A DNA stretch of 64,000 bases, from NCBI GenBank assembly GCA_963836775.1, contig CAWIKR010000003.1, positions 2,542,001 to 2,606,000 on the forward strand, given 5' to 3'. This DNA is from DASQPR01 sp963836775 (lineage in GTDB: Bacteria > Actinomycetota > Actinomycetes > Mycobacteriales > Micromonosporaceae). How positions within the stretch are numbered: position 1 is the first letter of the stretch; each line of letters begins with the position of its first letter. Shown piece after piece: positions 1-8,905 of this stretch. Made by a program: the position numbers and the translations under genes. The notes beneath the pieces were generated by a model. That model had not been told where the DNA came from and did no database searches. It saw only the letters and a list, made by a program, of their open reading frames with translations.

Positions 1-1360
1 TCTCGTCGATATGCGCCGGCGGCCCGACGATCGTCGCGCCCTTGGTCTCCTTGTAGCGCCAGTGGGCGGCGATGCCGTATTCCGCGGTGCGGTGCATCGC
101 GTAGGTCCGGATCTGCATCTCCACCGGCTTGCCGTTGGGCCCGATCACGGTGGTGTGCAACGACTGGTACATGTTGAACTTCGGCATCGCGATGTAGTCC
201 TTGAACCGGCCCGGAACGGGTTGCCAGTTCGCGTGAATGACACCGAGTGCCGCGTAGCAGTCGCGCACCGAGTCCACCAGGATGCGTACGCCGACCAGGT
301 CGTAGATCTCGCCGAACTCGCGGCTCCGGCTGATCATCTTCTGGTAGATCGAGTACAGATGTTTGGGCCGGCCAGTGGTCTCGGCCTTGATCTTCGCGGA
401 CTTCAGGTCGTTGCTGACCCGCTGGGTGACCTGCCGGAGCAGGTTGTCCCGCTGCGGCGCGTGCTCGTCGATCAGACGGTGGATCTCGTCGAACTTCTTC
501 GGGAACAGCGTGTTGAACGCCAGGTCCTCGAGCTCCCACTTGATCGTGTTCATACCGAGCCGGTGCGCCAGCGGGGCCAGGATCTCCAGCGTCTCCTTGG
601 CCTTCTGCTCCTGCTTGGCGCGCGGCAGGAAGGTCAGCGTCCGCATGTTGTGCAGCCGGTCGGCGAGCTTGATGACCAGCACCCGCGGGTCCTTGGCCAT
701 AGCGACGACCATCTTGCGGATGGTCTCGGCCTTGGCCGCGTCGCCGAGCTTGACCTTGTCCAGCTTGGTCACGCCGTCGACCAGCAAAGTGACTTCGCCA
801 CCGAACTCGGAGCGCATCGTCTCCAGCGTGTAGTCGGTGTCTTCGATGGTGTCGTGCAGCAGGGCGGCCACCAGCGTCGTGGTGTCCATGCCGAGGTTGG
901 CGAGGATGGTGGCGACCGCGAGCGGATGCGTGATGTAGGGGTCGCCGGACTTGCGATATTGCCGCGAGTGGCACTTGTCGGCGACGTCGAAGGCGCGCTG
1001 CAGCAGCCGGATGTCGGCCTTCGGGTGGGCCACTCGGTGTGCGGCGATCAGCGGCTCGAGAACCTCGCTCACCTGCGGTGTCTGCCAGGGGGCGTTGAAT
1101 CGGGCCAGCCGGGCCCGCATCCGCCGCCCGGTCGGGACCGTGGGCAGGCCGAACGAAGTCGTGGCCGGCTCGTCGTCGGTGCCGTCCGAGATCGGGGTTT
1201 CGCTGAGGTCAGCTGACGGGAACGGGTAAACCACCGCGTCCGGAGCGTCGTGCCCGTTGGTGTCGGCGCCGTTGCTCTCCGTCGGGTCGGCAGCCTCAGG
1301 ACGACCGGCGTCCAGCCGGTCGATTGGCGTCTCCCCCACCGGGACGGCGTCGCTGGACAC
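1..1360 (-). CDS. relA: Bifunctional (p)ppGpp synthetase/hydrolase RelA/SpoT (RSH), partial
   Basis: Makes and degrades the alarmone (p)ppGpp during the stringent response in the cytoplasm. The first 453 residues are present; the C-terminal TGS and ACT part lies beyond the window edge. The HD hydrolase domain carries HDTIED near residue 168 and RLHNMRT further on. The synthetase domain has GRFKDYIAMPKFNMYQSLHT around residue 400; RFKD is the RxKD form known from bifunctional RSH enzymes rather than the ExDD form of monofunctional RelA. The start is a GTG preceded by AGGAG five bases upstream. About 80 poorly conserved residues precede the HD domain, as in other actinobacterial RSH proteins. 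It lies downstream of apt on the same strand, the usual actinobacterial order. Identification is very secure. Confidence 0.97.
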   Translation of the reverse strand, partial: MSSDAVPVGETPIDRLDAGRPEAADPTESNGADTNGHDAPDAVVYPFPSADLSETPISDGTDDEPATTSFGLPTVPTGRRMRARLARFNAPWQTPQVSEVLEPLIAAHRVAHPKADIRLLQRAFDVADKCHSRQYRKSGDPYITHPLAVATILANLGMDTTTLVAALLHDTIEDTDYTLETMRSEFGGEVTLLVDGVTKLDKVKLGDAAKAETIRKMVVAMAKDPRVLVIKLADRLHNMRTLTFLPRAKQEQKAKETLEILAPLAHRLGMNTIKWELEDLAFNTLFPKKFDEIHRLIDEHAPQRDNLLRQVTQRVSNDLKSAKIKAETTGRPKHLYSIYQKMISRSREFGEIYDLVGVRILVDSVRDCYAALGVIHANWQPVPGRFKDYIAMPKFNMYQSLHTTVIGPNGKPVEMQIRTYAMHRTAEYGIAAHWRYKETKGATIVGPPAHIDE

Positions 1361-1540
1361 GTGCTCTCCTGTCCGATTTCTCAACGATCGGATGGGCTCC
1401 GACCTGCGGTATCGACATGCGTAGAGCTGATCGGGCGTGGGCGGCATCGCTGCCGGGGTAGCCATCCTATATGGCGCCGCCATAGACCGGACCTGACCGA
1501 TCTGCCCTACCTATTTCGACCCTACCCGCACCGCTTGCGA

Positions 1541-2083
1541 TCAGACCGTCAGCAGCGCGTGCACGTCACGTCCAGCTAAACGATCGCGACCATGCAGGAA
1601 TTCCAGTTCCAGCACGACACACAATCCCGCGACCACCCCACCGGCGCGCTCTACCAGGCCCAACGTCGCGTCCGCGGTGCCGCCGGTGGCGAGCACGTCG
1701 TCCAGCACCAGCACCCGCTGGCCGGCGACGAATGCGTCCTCGTGTACCTCGAGAGTGGCTTCGCCATATTCCAACGCGTACGAGGCCGAAAGCCGCGCAC
1801 GTGGTAGTTTGCCTGCTTTGCGCACCGGCACCACGCCGACGCCGACCGCGTACGCCACCGCCGCCGCCATCACGAAGCCGCGCGCCTCGATCCCGACCAC
1901 CACATCGAAGGCCGGTGCACCGGCGCCGTCACGATAGTGGTCGACGATCGCGTCGATGGTGGCCCGGAAGGCCGGCCCATCTGCGAACAGCGGGCTCAGG
2001 TCCTTGAACACCACGCCCGGCTTCGGGAAGTCCGGCACGTCGGCGACGTGCTCGGCGATCAGCGCGGCGGTTTCCGTACCCAA
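1541..2083 (-). CDS. apt: Adenine phosphoribosyltransferase
   Basis: Cytoplasmic purine salvage enzyme that converts adenine plus PRPP to AMP. The 180 residues are a normal family length. The N-terminal half contains PDFPKPGVVFKDLSPL, and the PRPP-binding loop VLVLDDVLATGGTA is near residues 124-137. The start is TTG at 2083: the codon immediately upstream in frame is a TAG stop, no other start lies between, and GGAGG sits seven bases before the TTG. It lies between secF and relA, the conserved actinobacterial order, but a strong terminator behind secF (2114-2147) suggests apt has its own promoter or depends on readthrough. The final residues are less conserved, which is common in Apt. Confidence 0.96.
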   Translation of the reverse strand: MGTETAALIAEHVADVPDFPKPGVVFKDLSPLFADGPAFRATIDAIVDHYRDGAGAPAFDVVVGIEARGFVMAAAVAYAVGVGVVPVRKAGKLPRARLSASYALEYGEATLEVHEDAFVAGQRVLVLDDVLATGGTADATLGLVERAGGVVAGLCVVLELEFLHGRDRLAGRDVHALLTV

Positions 2084-2113
2084 CTAGGTGCCTCCGGAGT
2101 CTCGCAAAACAGC

Positions 2114-2147
2114 GGGCCCGCTCATCTAAGCAGATGAGCGGGCCCGT
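2114..2147 (-). terminator. Intrinsic terminator of the yajC-secD-secF operon
   Basis: A perfect 15-bp stem (CGGGCCCGCTCATCT paired with its complement) with an AAGC loop, lying 16 bases beyond the secF stop codon. Read on the minus strand it is followed by CTGTTTTGCG, a short T-rich tail. Confidence 0.85.
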
Positions 2148-2163
2148 TCTTGATTCTGATCGG

Positions 2164-3375
2164 CTAGCGGCGCTTGCCGGTCCCCGGCCGGTTGGTGCCG
2201 GACGGCCGGGCGGCGGCGCCGCGCTTGGCGGTGCTGGGCCGGGCGCCGGGTCGCGGTGCGGGCGAGCCCGCGTACGCGTCGGCGTAGTCGGTGTCGGCCG
2301 CGTTCTCGGTGTCGCCACCGGGCGTGGCGGACCGCACCGACGGACGACGGGCCGCATCGGTCGCTCCGGTGTCCTCCTTGCGGGCCACCCGGCGGGCCAG
2401 GACCCGCTCGGCGTGGTTGGCGTATTTCGGATCACGCAGCTTGAGGTCGACCAGCCACGGCGTCGCCAGGAACAGCGACGAGTAGGCGCCGGTGAGCATA
2501 CCCACGAACAGCACCAGGGCCAGGTCTTCCAGCGTGCCGACGCCGAGGACGCCGGCGCCCACGAAGAGCAGGCCGGCGACCGGCAGCAGGCCGATGACCG
2601 AGGTGTTGATAGACCGCATCAGGGTCTGGTTCACCGCGAGGTTCGCCGCCTCGCCGTAAGTGAACCGGGACGAGGACAGCAGACCCTTGGTGTTCTCCGA
2701 GACCTTGTCGAAGACGACGACCGTGTCATAGAGGGAGAAACCAAGGATGGTCAGAAGACCGACCACCGTGCCCGGGGTGACCTCGAAACCGACCAGCGAA
2801 TAGACGCCCGCGGTCAGGATCAGGTCGTGCAGCAGGGCCAGGATCGCGGCCGCGGACATCCGCCACTCCTGGAACCGCACCCAGATGAACGCGGAGACCA
2901 GCAGCAGGAACACCACCAGGGCGCGGACCGCCTGGCTGGTGACCTCCTTGCCCCAGGAGCCGGAGACCTCGCTGATGTTGATATCGGAGGCCTTGTCGAT
3001 GTTGCCGACCTTGGCCAGCGACTCCTGGACCTTGGTCACCGTCGCGGCGTCGCTCTGCTTGGCGATGTTGACCACGTAGGTCTGGGTGGAACCGCTACCC
3101 GCGGTCTGCGCCGACTCGACCTGGACACCCTGGCTGGTCACGGCGTCGCGGATCTGCGACAGCGAGGTGCCCGGCTTGATCGGCAGACGGTACTGCTCGC
3201 CGCCCTTGAACTCGATGCCCCAGTTGAAGCCTCGGAACACCATGCTGAGCAGGCAGACCAGCACGATCACGGCCGAAGCGATATACCACTTCTTCCGGGA
3301 TCCGATGAAGTCGAACTTGGTGTCGCCCCGATAGAGGCGGCCCAGCAATCCGGAGCCGGAGAATCCGCTACTCAT
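2164..3375 (-). CDS. secF: Protein translocase subunit SecF
   Basis: Integral membrane partner of SecD that aids late steps of Sec-dependent export using the proton motive force. It has 403 residues: a first membrane segment near residues 30-50, a periplasmic P1-type domain (FRGFNWGIEFKGG at its start), then five membrane segments including the signature GFSLYDTVVVFDKVSEN. The C-terminal 80 residues are Pro/Arg/Thr-rich and cytoplasmic. The ATG lies two bases after the secD stop, so translation is probably coupled. A strong terminator follows. Family assignment is certain; the role is by homology. Confidence 0.97.
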   Translation of the reverse strand: MSSGFSGSGLLGRLYRGDTKFDFIGSRKKWYIASAVIVLVCLLSMVFRGFNWGIEFKGGEQYRLPIKPGTSLSQIRDAVTSQGVQVESAQTAGSGSTQTYVVNIAKQSDAATVTKVQESLAKVGNIDKASDINISEVSGSWGKEVTSQAVRALVVFLLLVSAFIWVRFQEWRMSAAAILALLHDLILTAGVYSLVGFEVTPGTVVGLLTILGFSLYDTVVVFDKVSENTKGLLSSSRFTYGEAANLAVNQTLMRSINTSVIGLLPVAGLLFVGAGVLGVGTLEDLALVLFVGMLTGAYSSLFLATPWLVDLKLRDPKYANHAERVLARRVARKEDTGATDAARRPSVRSATPGGDTENAADTDYADAYAGSPAPRPGARPSTAKRGAAARPSGTNRPGTGKRR

Positions 3376-3377
3376 CG

Positions 3378-5237
3378 TCAGGACTCCTTCGTACGCATGG
3401 CGCCGACGCGAGCGGCGGGCGTGGAGGCGGCGGCGTCAGCCGACCCGGACTCGCGGACGCCACCGAGGCCGGAGAACTTCGGCGAGGTGAACGTGCGGGA
3501 GCCGGACAGGACCGACACCAGCGGGTGGGTGAAGAGGAAGACGATCACCAGGTCGATGATCGTGGACAGACCCAGGGTGAACGCGAAGCCCGCCACCTGA
3601 CCGGAAGCCAGCCAGTAGAGCACGACCGCGGCGAGGAGCGAGACCGCGTCCGCCGACAGGATCGTCCGCCGCGCCCGGACCCACGCCCGGGGCACCGCGC
3701 TACGCACCGACCGGCCCTCCTTGACTTCGTCCTTCAATCGTTCGAAGAACACCACGAAGGAGTCCGCGGTAATACCGATGGCGACGATGAAACCGGCGAT
3801 GCCGGCGAGGCTCAGCGTGAAGCCCATGCTGCGGCCGAGCAGGACCAGCGACGCGAACACGATCGACGCCGAAGCCGCGAGGCTGGCGATCACGACCAGA
3901 CCCAGGGCCCGGTAGTAGATCAGGCAGTAGATGACGACCAGCACCAGGCCGATGGCACCGGCGAGCAGGCCCGCCTTCATCTGAGCCAGGCCCAGCGTCG
4001 CCGAGACGCTGTCGGTGGTGAGGATCTTGAAGGACAGCGGCAGCGAGCCGAACTTCAGCTGCGTGGCCAGGGTCTTCGAGGTGTCCTGGTTGATACCGGT
4101 GCCGGTGATGACCGCCGAGCCCGGGATCACCTCGTTGATGCTCGGCGCCGAGATCACCTCGTTGTCCAGGACGATCGCGACCTGGTGCTGCTGGCCGTCC
4201 TTGTTCTGGGCGTCGATGGCGTCCTGGGTGAGCTTGGTCCAGGCGGCCTGGCCGCTGCGCTTGAAGTCCAGCGAGACGTACCAGCCGCCCTGCTGCAGGT
4301 CGTAGTTGGACGTGGCCTTGCTGACGTCCTGGCCCTTGACCTTCGCGACGTCGAGCAGCAGCTTGGTGTGCGCGAGATCGTTCTGGCCACAGGCGACGAC
4401 CTGGCTCTTGAGGGCCTGGTCGTTGGTCAGTGCCGCGGAGATCCGGTTGTTCAGCTGCGCGCAGGTGACCTGCGGCACGTTCAGCTGGATCTGTGCCGGC
4501 AGCGCGGCCACCTCAGCCGGCGTCAGGTCGCGGAACTTCTCCAGCTTCGCCGACGTGGCGGCGTCGATGCTGGTCGGATCCGTGACCGCTTCGGCGGCCG
4601 TGTAGGCGTCACCGAGCTTCTTCTTGACGTCGTTCAGGTTCGCGATGCCGGCGCCGCTCAGCGCCGTCGGCGGGGCCGACGCACTGGCGCTCGGCGTGGC
4701 CGACGGGGCCGCGGACGGGCTGGTCGACGGGGACGACGAAGGCTTTGCCGAAGCCGACGACGACGGCGTGGACGACGGCTTCGCTGACGGCGTGGCCGAC
4801 GGGGTCGCCGACGGCGTGGCTGACGGGCTCGGCGTCGCGGCCGGCTGGTCGGTGGCGCTGCCGAGCACCGCGCGGAAGTCCAGGACCGCCGGAGCCACCA
4901 GCTGCTTGAGCTTGTCCGGGGTGGTGGTGTGGCCGGCCACGTTCACCACGATGTTCTGGCCGCCCTGCACCAGAACCTCGGCCTCGCTGACACCGGTCGA
5001 GTCGACACGCTGGGCGATGATGCCGCGCGCCACACTGAGCTTGTCCTTGTCCGGCGCCTTGCCGTCGGCGGTCTGCGCCGACATTGTCATGCTCAACCCG
5101 CCCTGCAGGTCGAGGCCCAGCTTGGGCTTGGGCTTGTGGTCGCCGGTCACGAAGACAAGCGTGTAGAGCACGGCAATGATGACGCCCAAGACGGCAAAGT
5201 ATCTGCCGGCCTTCAGCTGTCCGGAGGGTGCGGCCAC
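3378..5237 (-). CDS. secD: Protein translocase subunit SecD with low-complexity insertion
   Basis: Membrane protein that works with SecF and YajC to pull secreted proteins across the membrane. It has 619 residues with an N-terminal membrane segment, the motif GLDLQGGLSM, a large extracytoplasmic P1 domain and five C-terminal segments with the signature GIAGFIVAIGITADSFVVFFERLKDE. Around residues 133-192 the P1 domain is interrupted by about 60 residues made almost only of Ala, Thr, Pro, Ser and Lys in a TPSA-type repeat; such linkers occur in actinobacterial SecD but this one is long. The start is GTG. It lies between yajC and secF in one operon. Confidence 0.97.
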   Translation of the reverse strand: MAAPSGQLKAGRYFAVLGVIIAVLYTLVFVTGDHKPKPKLGLDLQGGLSMTMSAQTADGKAPDKDKLSVARGIIAQRVDSTGVSEAEVLVQGGQNIVVNVAGHTTTPDKLKQLVAPAVLDFRAVLGSATDQPAATPSPSATPSATPSATPSAKPSSTPSSSASAKPSSSPSTSPSAAPSATPSASASAPPTALSGAGIANLNDVKKKLGDAYTAAEAVTDPTSIDAATSAKLEKFRDLTPAEVAALPAQIQLNVPQVTCAQLNNRISAALTNDQALKSQVVACGQNDLAHTKLLLDVAKVKGQDVSKATSNYDLQQGGWYVSLDFKRSGQAAWTKLTQDAIDAQNKDGQQHQVAIVLDNEVISAPSINEVIPGSAVITGTGINQDTSKTLATQLKFGSLPLSFKILTTDSVSATLGLAQMKAGLLAGAIGLVLVVIYCLIYYRALGLVVIASLAASASIVFASLVLLGRSMGFTLSLAGIAGFIVAIGITADSFVVFFERLKDEVKEGRSVRSAVPRAWVRARRTILSADAVSLLAAVVLYWLASGQVAGFAFTLGLSTIIDLVIVFLFTHPLVSVLSGSRTFTSPKFSGLGGVRESGSADAAASTPAARVGAMRTKES

Positions 5238-5302
5238 GTTGGTTTCGTCTCTCGGATAGGTCGAGTCGTCGTGGGGGGATCAATCGCGGCGAGGGCCGGC
5301 GA

Positions 5303-5677
5303 TCAGTCCCGCTCCTCGATGACCGAGTTGTTGGCGGTGGTTTCGGGCTCGGAATCCTCGGCGAGGGTCTCCTCGGACTCCTTGTTGGTGACGATCCGGG
5401 CGATCGACTTGACGTCGTAGCGAGCAGTCACGCCCGGCGACAGTTCCAGCGTGACCGACTCGTCGTCGCTGCTGACGACGGTGGCCATGAGACCGCCGAT
5501 CGTTACGATCTCGTCACCTGGCGACAGCTCCGAGCGCATCCTGTCCTGCGCCGACGCGGCCGCCTGCTGACGCCTCCGCATCGGGCGCATCAGCAGGAAG
5601 TAGAACAGCAGGAAGAACAGCACAATCAGCAAGATCTGCGGCAGTGCACTGCCTCCGCCGCTAGCCGCGTAAAACAC
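5303..5677 (-). CDS. yajC: Preprotein translocase subunit YajC
   Basis: Small membrane accessory of the SecDF complex. It has 124 residues: one N-terminal membrane segment (ILLIVLFFLLFYFLLMRP, about 15-33), the typical MRPMRRRQ sequence behind it, and a cytoplasmic SH3-like domain with LSPGDEIVTIGGLMATV. The C-terminal 20 residues are acidic, as often seen in the family. The start is GTG with AAGGG upstream. It is the first gene of the yajC-secD-secF operon; secD follows after 65 bases. Confidence 0.95.
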   Translation of the reverse strand: MFYAASGGGSALPQILLIVLFFLLFYFLLMRPMRRRQQAAASAQDRMRSELSPGDEIVTIGGLMATVVSSDDESVTLELSPGVTARYDVKSIARIVTNKESEETLAEDSEPETTANNSVIEERD

Positions 5678-5983
5678 TTAAGTGCCCTTCGATAGGACTC
5701 ATCGGGCGCACACCGCGCGCCTGATGAACCGATGTTTAGTCCAGTCCGGACCGCGGCGAGTCTAGTCGGTCCTCCGGCGGGCGCCGAATGCGGCGTAGAT
5801 CACGTTCGCATTACGACGTGCCAGTGGATCGACGTCGGAGGGCCGCCACCTGGGAAGCGACCCGGACCGCCAGATTCAACGCGAGCAGAGCCGCGCACTA
5901 GCCTAGAGCCTGTTCCTAAACCTCGTGGCTGGGCTGCGGCGGCCCCAGATGGCCGGCGGGGTCGCCTCGCCCCGACCGAAGGC
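5678..5983. other. Intergenic region upstream of yajC and downstream of ruvB
   Basis: About 306 bases without a supported gene. It should contain the yajC promoter and the ruvB transcript end. I see no convincing terminator. GAGCCTGTTCC followed by CCTCGTGGC at 5906-5929 resembles a sequence at 36031-36060. Confidence 0.5.
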
Positions 5984-7036
5984 TTAGGACGAATCTTGTT
6001 CGAACAGGTCAGGCGCTGTGGGGGCGCCCGCACCAAAAGTAGCATTTGGCGGAGTAAGACCGAGATGCCGCCATGCGGCCGCGGTCGCGACCCGGCCCCG
6101 CGGCGTGCGCGCCAGCAGCCCGGCCCGCACCAGGAACGGCTCACACACCTCTTCTACGGTGTCCGGCTGCTCCCCGACCGCCACCGCGAGTGTGGACAGC
6201 CCCACCGGGCCGCCACCGAACGACGACACCAGCGCCCGGACCACCGCCTTGTCGAGCCGGTCCAGGCCGAGATCATCGACGTCGTAGACGGCTAGGGCGG
6301 CGTTCGCGGTGACGCGGTTCACCACGCCGTCAGCGCGCACCTCGGCGTAGTCGCGGACCCGCCGGAGCAGCCGGTTGGCGATTCGGGGGGTGCCCCGGGA
6401 CCGCCCGGAGATCTCGTTGGCGCCGTCGGCGGTCACCTCGACTCCGAGGATCCCGGCCGACCGGATGATCAGCTCTTCCAGCTCGACCGGTGCGTAGAAG
6501 TCGAGGTGGCCGACGAACCCGAAGCGATCCCGCATAGGGCCGGTCAGCAGGCCGGCCCGGGTGGTGGCGCCGACCAGGGTGAACGGCTCGACATCCAGCG
6601 GGATCGCGGTGGCGCCCGGGCCCTTGCCGACCACCACGTCGACCCGGAAGTCCTCCATGGCGCTGTAGAGCAGTTCCTCGGCCGGTTTGGCGATCCGGTG
6701 AATCTCGTCGATGAACAGCACGTCGCCGTTGGAGAGGCTGGTCAAGATCGCGGCCAGGTCGCCGGACCGCTCGATCGCCGGGCCGCTGGTGATCCGCAGG
6801 GCGGCGCCCAGCTCGGCGGCGACGATCATGGCGAGCGTGGTCTTGCCCAGCCCGGGCGATCCGCTGAGCAGGATGTGATCCGGCGGGCTGCCGCGCCGCA
6901 GCGCACTCTTCAGCAGCAGGTCGAGCTGCTCCCGGACCCGGTGCTGAGCGATGAACTCGCTGAGCCGCTTGGGCCGGACACTGGCCTCCGCATCGAGCTC
7001 GGCATCCTCGGCGAAGGCCGACACCAGGCCGGTCAC
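5984..7036 (-). CDS. ruvB: Holliday junction branch migration helicase RuvB
   Basis: Hexameric AAA+ motor that drives branch migration of Holliday junctions with RuvA during recombinational repair. It has 350 residues. Walker A GSPGLGKTT is near residue 60, Walker B LFIDEIHR near 109, sensor 1 LVGATTRAG near 155 and the arginine finger region PMRDRFG near 170; the C-terminal winged helix contains RTPRGRVAT. The ATG overlaps the ruvA stop by four bases (ATGA), indicating translational coupling. It is the last gene of ruvC-ruvA-ruvB. Confidence 0.98.
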   Translation of the reverse strand: MTGLVSAFAEDAELDAEASVRPKRLSEFIAQHRVREQLDLLLKSALRRGSPPDHILLSGSPGLGKTTLAMIVAAELGAALRITSGPAIERSGDLAAILTSLSNGDVLFIDEIHRIAKPAEELLYSAMEDFRVDVVVGKGPGATAIPLDVEPFTLVGATTRAGLLTGPMRDRFGFVGHLDFYAPVELEELIIRSAGILGVEVTADGANEISGRSRGTPRIANRLLRRVRDYAEVRADGVVNRVTANAALAVYDVDDLGLDRLDKAVVRALVSSFGGGPVGLSTLAVAVGEQPDTVEEVCEPFLVRAGLLARTPRGRVATAAAWRHLGLTPPNATFGAGAPTAPDLFEQDSS

Positions 7037-7683
7037 CGAGAACCGCCGTCAGCCCGGGCCGCGGCGGCGCCACCCAGATGCCGGATCGCCGCGCGGAGCA
7101 GCACCTGCATCGATGGCACGCCGTGGCCATCGGCGACCGCCCGCTCGACGTCCTCGCCCAGCTCGGTGATCGCCACCTCGGCCTGGGACGCGGTCCAGCC
7201 CAGGCCGACCAGCGCCTGGCGGATCTGGTCCGGCCAGGTGGCCCGGTCCGGCACCCGGGTCGCCCCGGCGCTGGACACCGGGATCGGGCCGACCTTGTCG
7301 TGCAGCTCCAGGCAGATCCGCTCGGCGCCCTTCTTGCCGATCCCCGGGACCGCGGTGAGCACGGTGATCTCGGAGTTGGCGATCGCTTTGCGTACGGCAT
7401 CGGGGGTATGGACGGCGAGCACCGCGAGCGCCAGCCGGGGTCCCACGCCGTTGGCCGTCAGGAGCAGCTCGAAGAGCTGCTTCGCGTCGGAGTCGGCGAA
7501 ACCGTAGAGGGTGAACGAGTCTTCCCGCACGATCAGGCTGGTGGACAGCCGGACCGGAGCCCCGATCTGGAGGCCGGCCAGCGTGCCCGGGGTGCATCGC
7601 ACGGCGTAACCGACACCGCCGACATCAACAACCGCGAAGTCGGCGCCGATCTCGGCGACCGCGCCCGAGACGCTTGCGATCAT
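7033..7683 (-). CDS. ruvA: Holliday junction DNA helicase subunit RuvA
   Basis: Tetrameric protein that binds the four-way junction and loads RuvB. It has 216 residues: an N-terminal OB-fold (MIASVSGAVAEIG and a GVGYAVRC segment), two helix-hairpin-helix motifs (ANGVGPRLALAVL and VPGIGKKGAERICLEL) and a C-terminal RuvB-binding domain. I chose the ATG at 7683, not a TTG 15 bases upstream, because it gives the family N-terminus and has GGAAGG seven bases before it, inside the end of ruvC. It lies two bases after the ruvC stop. Confidence 0.96.
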   Translation of the reverse strand: MIASVSGAVAEIGADFAVVDVGGVGYAVRCTPGTLAGLQIGAPVRLSTSLIVREDSFTLYGFADSDAKQLFELLLTANGVGPRLALAVLAVHTPDAVRKAIANSEITVLTAVPGIGKKGAERICLELHDKVGPIPVSSAGATRVPDRATWPDQIRQALVGLGWTASQAEVAITELGEDVERAVADGHGVPSMQVLLRAAIRHLGGAAAARADGGSR

Positions 7684-7685
7684 GG

Positions 7686-8252
7686 TCAGGCCTTCCAACT
7701 GGTGCGGGACGCGGCGCCGGCGGAGCGCTGCCGGCGCGCCTGGGTGACCCGGTCGGCGGCCGCGGCGATCTTGGCCCGGGTGCCGCCCCGCCAGACATGG
7801 CAGATTGCCAGTGCCAGGGCGTCGGCGGCATCGGCCGGACGGGGCGGTGCGTCCAACCGCAGGAGCCGGGTCACCATCGCGGTCACCTGAGCCTTGTCGG
7901 CCTGTCCGGATCCGGTCACCGCGGCCTTGACCTCGCTCGGTGTGTAGGTCTGCACCGGCAGGCCGGCCTTCGCGGCGGCCAGGATCGCCACCGCGCCGGC
8001 CTGGGCCGTGCCCATCACCGTCCGCACGTTGTGCTGGCTGAAGACGCGCTCGACGGCGACCGACTCGGGTTTGTTCACCGCGATCAGGTCGGTCAGGTGC
8101 TGGTCCAGGTTGAGCAGGCGGTCGGCCAGATCCTCATCCGGATCGGAGTAGATGACGTAGTAATTGAGCAGCGTGCACGGCCGCCCCGGGACGCCCTCCA
8201 CGACGCCGACACCGCACCGGGTCAGACCCGGGTCAACGCCAAGAACGCGCAC
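7686..8252 (-). CDS. ruvC: Holliday junction resolvase RuvC
   Basis: Endonuclease that cuts Holliday junctions symmetrically. It has 188 residues. The catalytic acids are visible as D7 in VLGVDPG, the glutamate in VAVERVFSQHN and the aspartates in PADAADALALAICH. The start is GTG. It is the first gene of ruvC-ruvA-ruvB; in many actinobacteria yebC is directly upstream, but here accessory genes separate them by 9 kb. The C-terminal 30 residues are Arg/Ala-rich and probably disordered. Confidence 0.97.
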   Translation of the reverse strand: MRVLGVDPGLTRCGVGVVEGVPGRPCTLLNYYVIYSDPDEDLADRLLNLDQHLTDLIAVNKPESVAVERVFSQHNVRTVMGTAQAGAVAILAAAKAGLPVQTYTPSEVKAAVTGSGQADKAQVTAMVTRLLRLDAPPRPADAADALALAICHVWRGGTRAKIAAAADRVTQARRQRSAGAASRTSWKA

Positions 8253-8323
8253 GCCACCCCTCCCGCCGTACGTGTGTTCGACACTCTACCCGCCGCCTCT
8301 CCCACCGGCACCACGGGACACGC

Positions 8324-8337
8324 TAGCGTGCCGGAGA
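8324..8337 (+). promoter_or_regulatory. -10 box for leaderless GNAT gene
   Basis: TAGCGT at 8324-8329 followed by seven bases and ATG at 8337, matching the leaderless arrangement seen at many other genes here. Confidence 0.55.
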
Positions 8338-8903
8338 TGGACGGCATGACATTGCGGCTGCGCCCGGTGACCGAGCCGGATCTCGACGTGTTCCGGCGGT
8401 TCGCGATCGAACCGGGCCTGGTCGGCCTGGACTGGAGCGGCTATCGGGACCCGCAGGCCAGTGCCCGCCGGTTCGCCGCCGACGGCTATCTGGGATCCGA
8501 AGACGGGCGGCTGGTCGCCGAGGTTGACGCCGGTGCCGACCGAGCCGTCGCGGGCTTCCTGAGCTGGCGCTCGGGTCTCTACGGCGGCACCGCCACGCAC
8601 TGGGAGATCGGCATCGCTCTACTGCCGGAGTGGCGCGGCCGCGGCATCGGGTGGCGGGCCCAGGCGATGCTCTGCGACTACCTGTTCTGGCACTCACCGG
8701 CGCAGCGGATCCAGGCCGGGACCCATGCCGAGAATTTCGCCGAGCAGAAGTCGCTGTCCAAGGCCGGGTTCCAGTTCGAGGGCGTGGTCCGGGCCTGCGA
8801 GTTCCGCGCCGGGCAATGGCGCGACGGCTATCTCTACAGCCGGTTGCGCGACGATCCGTCGCCGCTGGGCGAGCCGGCCGAGCGTCTCGCCGTTAGGTTC
8901 TAG
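8337..8903 (+). CDS. GNAT family N-acetyltransferase
   Basis: Probably transfers an acetyl group from acetyl-CoA to an amine; the acceptor is unknown. The 188 residues begin MDGMTLRLRPVTEPDLDVFRRF, as in RimJ/RimL-like acetyltransferases, and the acetyl-CoA loop is RGRGIGWRAQ after a beta strand WEIGIALLPEW, near residue 105. The following segment contains NFAEQKSLSKAGFQFEGVVR, typical of this subfamily. The start at 8337 is favoured by an upstream TAGCGT box; an ATG nine bases later with GGAG upstream is an alternative. It is divergent from ruvC and probably co-transcribed with the cupin gene two bases downstream. Confidence 0.88.
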   Translation: MDGMTLRLRPVTEPDLDVFRRFAIEPGLVGLDWSGYRDPQASARRFAADGYLGSEDGRLVAEVDAGADRAVAGFLSWRSGLYGGTATHWEIGIALLPEWRGRGIGWRAQAMLCDYLFWHSPAQRIQAGTHAENFAEQKSLSKAGFQFEGVVRACEFRAGQWRDGYLYSRLRDDPSPLGEPAERLAVRF

Positions 8904-8905
8904 CC

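Noticed and set aside
11..1216. Long open frame on the plus strand opposite relA, and similar long frames opposite secD, ahcY, thrS and others
   Set aside because: They are antisense to strongly conserved genes and arise from the G/C-rich third codon position; no family resemblance or start signals.
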